Source: Rhabditoides inermis | Lineage: Eukaryota; Nematoda; Chromadorea; Rhabditida; Rhabditidae | DNA: 64,000 nt | NCBI GenBank assembly: GCA_963966185.1 | Contig: CAWZYM010000094.1 | Location: 216,001-280,000 of the forward strand | Direction: 5' to 3' | Part shown: positions 58,291 to 64,000 of the stretch, one piece after another | How positions within the stretch are numbered: position 1 is the first letter of the stretch | Layout of the letters: each line of letters begins with the position of its first letter | Notes under the pieces: generated by a model | Database searches by the model: none | Seen by the model: the letters and a program-made list of their open reading frames with translations, nothing else | What the model was told of the DNA's origin: nothing | Program-made: the position numbers and the translations under genes

Positions 58291-61200
58291 CACGATTCCC
58301 ACTCAGATCCCACGATTTCCACACGATTCCCACACGATTCCCACGAATCCCACACGATTTCCCTACAGATTCCACTATTCCCACACGATTCCCACACGAT
58401 TCCCACGATTCCCACACAGATCCCACGATTCCCACACAGATCCCACGATTCCCACACGATTCCCACACAGATCCCACGATTCCCACACGATTCCCACACA
58501 ATCCCACACGATTCCCACTAAAATCCCACGATTCCCCACTCAGACCCCACGATTCCCACATGATTCCCCCACAGATCCCACGATTCCCACACGATTCCCA
58601 CACAAATCCCAAGATTCCCACACAGATCCCACGATTCCCACACGATTCCCACACAGATCTCACGATTCCCACACAGATCACACGATTCCCACTCAGATCC
58701 CACGATTCCCACACGATTCCCACACGATTCCCACGAATCCCACACGATTTCCCCACAGATTCCACTATTCCCACACGATTCCCACACGAATCCCACGATT
58801 CCCACACAGATCCCACGATTCCCACACAGATCCCACGATTCCCACACATTCCCACACGATTCCCACAAAAATCCCACGATTCCCACTCAGATCCCACGAT
58901 TCCCACATGATTCCCCCACAGATCCCACGATTCCCACACGATTCCCACACAAGTCCCACGATTCCCACACATATCCCACGATTCCCACACGATTCCTACA
59001 CAGATCCCACGATTCCCACACAGATCCCACGATTCCCACACAGATCCCACGATTCCCACACGATTCCCACACAGATCCCACGATTCCCACACGATTCCCA
59101 CACATATCCCACGATTCCCACACAGATCCCACGATTCCCACTCATATCCCACGATTCCCACACGATTCCCACACAGATCCCACGATTCCCACACGATTTT
59201 CACACAAATCCCACGATTCCCACACGATTCCCACACAGATCCCACGATTCCCACACGATTCCCACACGATTCCCACACGATTCCCACAAAAATCCCACGA
59301 TTCTCACACAGATCCCACGATTCCCACACAGATCCCACGATTCCCACACGATTCCCACACAGATCCCACGATTCCCACACGATTCCCACACATTCCCACA
59401 CGATTCCCACAAAAATCCCACGATTCTCACACAGATCCCACGATTCCCACACAGATCCCACGATTCCCACACGATTCCCACACAGATCCCACGATTCCCA
59501 CACGATTCCCACACATTCCCACACGATTCCCACAAAAAACCCACGATTCCCACTCAGATCCCACGATTCCCACATGATTCCCCCACAGATCCCACGATTC
59601 CCACACGATTCCCACACAAGTCCCTCGATTCCCACACAGATCCCACGATTCCCACACGATTCCCACACATTCCCACACGATTCCCACAAAAATCCCACGA
59701 TTCCCACTCAGACCCCACGATTCCCACATGATTCCCCCACAGATCCCACGATTCCCACACGATTCTCACACAAGTCCCACGATTCCCACACAGATGCCAC
59801 GATTCCCACACGATTCCCACACAGATCCCACGATTCCCACACAGATCCCACGATTCCCACACTGATCCCACGATTCCCACTCAGATCCCACGATTCCCAC
59901 ACAGATCACACGATTCCCACTCAGATCCCACGATTTCCACACGATTCCCACACGATTCCCACGAATCCCACACGATTTCCCTACAGATTCCACTATTCCC
60001 ACACGATTCCCACACGATTCCCACGATTCCCACACAGATCCCACGATTCCCACACGATTCCCACACGATTCCCACACATTCCCACACGATTCCCACAAAA
60101 ATCCCACGATTCCCACACAGATCCCACGATTCCCACACAGATCCCACGATTCCCACACGATTCCCACACAGATCCCACGATTCCCACACGATTCCCACAC
60201 ATTCCCACACGATTCCCACAAAAAACCCACGATTCCCACTCAGATCCCACGATTCCCACATGATTCCCCCACAGATCCCACGATTCCCACATGATTCCCC
60301 CACAGATCCCACGATTCCCACACGATTCCCACACAAGTCCCTCGATTCCCACAAAGATCCCACGATTCCCACACAGATCCCACGATTCCCACACAGATCC
60401 CACGATTCCCACTCATATCCCACGATTCCCACACGATTCCCACACAGATCCCACGATTCCCACACGATTCCCACTCATATCCCACGATTCCCACATGATT
60501 CCCCCACAGATCCCACGATTCCCACACGATTCCCACACAAGTCCCTCGATTCCCACAAAGATCCCACGATTCCCACACAGATCCCACGATTCCCACACAG
60601 ATCCCACGATTTCCACACAGATCCCACGATTTCCACACGATTCCCACACAATCCCACACGATTCCCACTAAAATCCCACAATTCCCCACTCAGACCCCAC
60701 GATTCCCACATGATTCCCCCACAGATCCCACGATTCCCACACGATTCCCACACAAATCCCAAGATTCCCACACAGATCCCACGATTCCCACACGATTCCC
60801 ACACAGATCTCACGATTCCCACACAGATCCCACAATTCCCACACGATTCCCACACAGATCTCACGATTCCCACACGATTCCCACACAGATCCCACGATTC
60901 CCACACAATTCCCACACAGATCCCACGATTCCCACACAGATCCCACGATTCCCACACAGATCCCACGATTCCCACTCATATCCCACGATTCCCACACAGA
61001 TCCCACGATTCCCACACGATTCCCACTCATATCCCACGATTCCCACACAATTCCCCACTCAGACCCCACGATTCCCACATGATTCCCCCACAGATCCCAC
61101 GATTCCCACACGATTCCCACACAAATCCCAAGATTCCCACACAGATCCCACGATTCCCACACGATTCCCACACAGATCTCACGATTCCCACACAGATCCC

Positions 61201-64000
61201 ACAATTCCCACACGATTCCCACACAGATCCCACGATTCCCACACAGATCCCACGATTCCCACTCATATCCCACGATTCCCACACAGATCCCACGATTCCC
61301 ACACGATTCCCACTCATATCCCACGATTCCCACACGATTCCCACACAGATCCCACGATTCCCACACGATTCCCACACATTCCCACACGATTCCCACAAAA
61401 ATCCCACGATTCCCACACAGATCCCACGATTCCCACACGATTCCCACACATTCCCACACGATTCCCACAAAAATCCCACGATTCCCACACAGATCCCACG
61501 ATTCCCACACAGATCCCACGATTCCCACACGATTCCAACACAGATCCCACGATTCCCACACGATTCCCACACATTCCCACACGATTCCCACAAAAAAAAA
61601 CCCACGATTCCCACTCAGATCCCACGATTCCCACATGATTCCCACACGATTCCCACACAAGTCCCTCGATTCCCACAAAGATCCCACGATTCCCACACAG
61701 ATCCCACGATTCCCACACAGATCCCACGATTCCCACTCATATCCCACGATTCCCACACGATTCCCACACAGATCCCACGATTCCCACACGATTCCCACTC
61801 ATATCCCACGATTCCCACACGATTCCCACACAGATCCCACGATTCCCACACGATTCCCACACATTCCCACACGATTCCCACAAAAATCCCACGATTCCCA
61901 CACAGATCCCACGATTCCCACACAGATCCCACGATTCCCACACGATTCCCACACATTCCCACACGATTCCCACAAAAATCCCACGATTCCCACACAGATC
62001 CCACGATTCCCACACAGATCCCACGATTCCCACACGATTCCCACACAGATCCCACGATTCCCACACGATTCCCACACATTCCCACACGATTCCCACACGA
62101 TTCCCACAAAAATCCCACGATTCCCACACAGATCCCACGATTCCCACACAGATCCCACGATTCCCACACGATTCCCACACGATTCCCACACGATTCCCAC
62201 AAAAATCCCACGATTCCCACACAGATCCCACGATTCCCACACAGATCCCACGATTCCCACACGATTCCCACACATTCCCACACGATTCCAACAAAAATCC
62301 CACGATTCCCACACAGATCCCACGATTCCCACACAGATCCCACGATTCCCACCCGATTCCCACACAGATCCCACGATTCCCACACGATTCCCACACATTC
62401 CCACACGATTCCCACAAAAAACCCACGATTCCCACTCAGATCCCACGATTCCCACATGATTCCCCCACAGATCCCACGATTCCCACACGATTCCCACACA
62501 AGTCCCTCGATTCCCACACAGATCCCACGATTCCCACACGATTCCCACACATTCCCACACGATTCCCACAAAAATCCCACGATTCCCACTCAGACCCCAC
62601 GATTCCCACACGATTCCCACACAGATCCCACGATTCCCACACATATCCCACGATTCCCACACTGATCCCACGATTCACACTCAGATCCCACGATTCCCAC
62701 ACGATTCCCACACGGACATCCACGATTCCCACACAGATCCCACGATTCCCAGACGATTCCCACACGATTCCCACAAAAATCCCACGATTCCCACTCAGAT
62801 CCCACGATTCCCACACAGATCCCACGATTCCCACACAGATCCCACGATTCCCACACAGATCCCACGATTCCCACACGATTTCCACACAGATCCCACGATT
62901 TCCACACGATTCCCACACAATCCCACACGATTCCCACTAAAATCCCAAGATTCCCACATGATTCCCCCACAGATCCCACGATTCCCACACGATTCCCACA
63001 CAAGTCCCTCGATTCCCACAAAGATCCCACGATTCCCACACAGATCCCACGATTCCCACACAGATCCCACGATTCCCACTCATATCCCACGATTCCCACA
63101 CGATTCCCACACAGATCCCACGATTCCCACACGATTCCCACTCATATCCCACGATTCCCACACGATTCCCACACAGATCCCACGATTCCCACACGATTCC
63201 CACACATTCCCACACGATTCCCACAAAAATCCCACGATTCCCACACAGATCCCACGATTCCCACACAGATCCCACGATTCCCACACGATTCCCACACATT
63301 CCCACACGATTCCCACAAAAATCCCACGATTCCCACACAGATCCCACGATTCCCACACAGATCCCACGATTCCCACACGATTCCCACACAGATCCCACGA
63401 TTCCCACACGATTCCCACACATTCCCACACGATTCCCACAAAAAACCCACGATTCCCACTCAGATCCCACGATTCCCACATGATTCCCCCACAGATCCCA
63501 CGATTCCCACACGATTCCCACACAAGTCCCTCGATTCCCACACAGATCCCACGATTCCCACACGATTCCCACACAAGTCCCTCGATTCCCACACAGATCC
63601 CACGATTCCCACACGATTCCCACACATTCCCACACGATTCCCACAAAAATCCCACGATTCCCACTCAGACCCCACGATTCCCACACGATTCCCACACATA
63701 TCCCACGATTCCCACACATATCCCACGATTCCCACACTGATCCCACGATTCACACTCAGATCCCACGATTCCCACACGATTCCCACACGGACATCCACGA
63801 TTCCCACACAGATCCCACGATTCCCAGACGATTCCCACACGATTCCCACAAAAATCCCACGATTCCCACTCAGATCCCACGATTCCCACACAGATCCCAC
63901 GATTCCCACTCAGATCCCACGATTCCCACACGATTCCCACACGATTCCCACGACAAATCCCACGATTCCCCACACAGATCCCCCACACAGATCCCACGAA

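Larger units (their letters stand above)
16820..64000 (+). repeat. Giant minisatellite, main arm (C-rich strand on top), runs off the window
   Basis: About 47 kb made of modules CCCACACGATT (11 bp) and CCCACACAGATCCCACGATT (20 bp), with variants CCCACACATT, CCCACAAAAAT, CCCACTCAGAT, CCCACTCATAT and CCCACATGATT. The commonest combination is 31 bp. The only non-repeat sequence is the 552-bp element at 31955 and 34206. The array reaches the right edge, so its full length is unknown. It has no stop codons in its core modules on either strand, which creates spurious open frames of up to 941 codons. Confidence 0.98.

Noticed and set aside
12108..64000. CRISPR array
   Set aside because: No unique spacers between constant repeats; the modules are variants of each other and the genome is eukaryotic.
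12108..64000. Telomere repeat
   Set aside because: The unit is not TTAGGC or a related telomere sequence.

Overview
This is eukaryotic DNA, most probably from a free-living nematode. Four things point that way. Introns are short (44 to about 900 bp). Pyrimidine-AG trans-splice-like acceptors sit a few bases before start codons (8321-8326 plus strand; 11332-11323 minus strand). A minus-strand exon carries the LDPI...ADYR signature of the last membrane segment of nematode Str-type serpentine receptors. TACGGTA-rich minisatellites are also present. Species cannot be named from the sequence.

The left 12 kb is a normal gene region. An unidentified plus-strand gene end (about 225-1133, tentative) is followed by a complete 17-exon WASP/N-WASP homologue (1503-6866; 571 aa; WH1, degenerate CRIB/GBD, polyproline, one WH2, C and acidic regions). 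Then come, on the minus strand, the last two exons of a putative chemoreceptor (7157-7484); on the plus strand, a gene weakly resembling the N-terminus of TEL2/CLK-2 (8331 to about 10835); and on the minus strand, a small predicted secreted peptide gene (11022-11313). The introns are full of GA/CT and GTTT microsatellites, tRNA-like repeats and small inverted-repeat elements.

The right 52 kb (12108 to the window end) is one huge minisatellite. On its C-rich strand it is built from 11-bp (CCCACACGATT) and 20-bp (CCCACACAGATCCCACGATT) modules plus a few variants, combining most often to 31 bp. The array has two opposite orientations meeting at a palindrome at about 16818: G-rich strand on top in 12108-16817, C-rich strand on top from 16820 onward. 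It contains nested higher-order duplications with shifts of 868, 1310, 1896, 2251, 3431, 3981, 4322 and about 8050 bp. One 552-bp terminal-inverted-repeat element is inserted in it and occurs twice because a 2251-bp block was duplicated. The long open frames in the array on both strands are by-products of a repeat without stop codons and are not annotated as genes.

The genes show no operon-like functional link beyond proximity. The WASP homologue would act in Arp2/3-dependent actin assembly; the others are too tentative for pathway statements.
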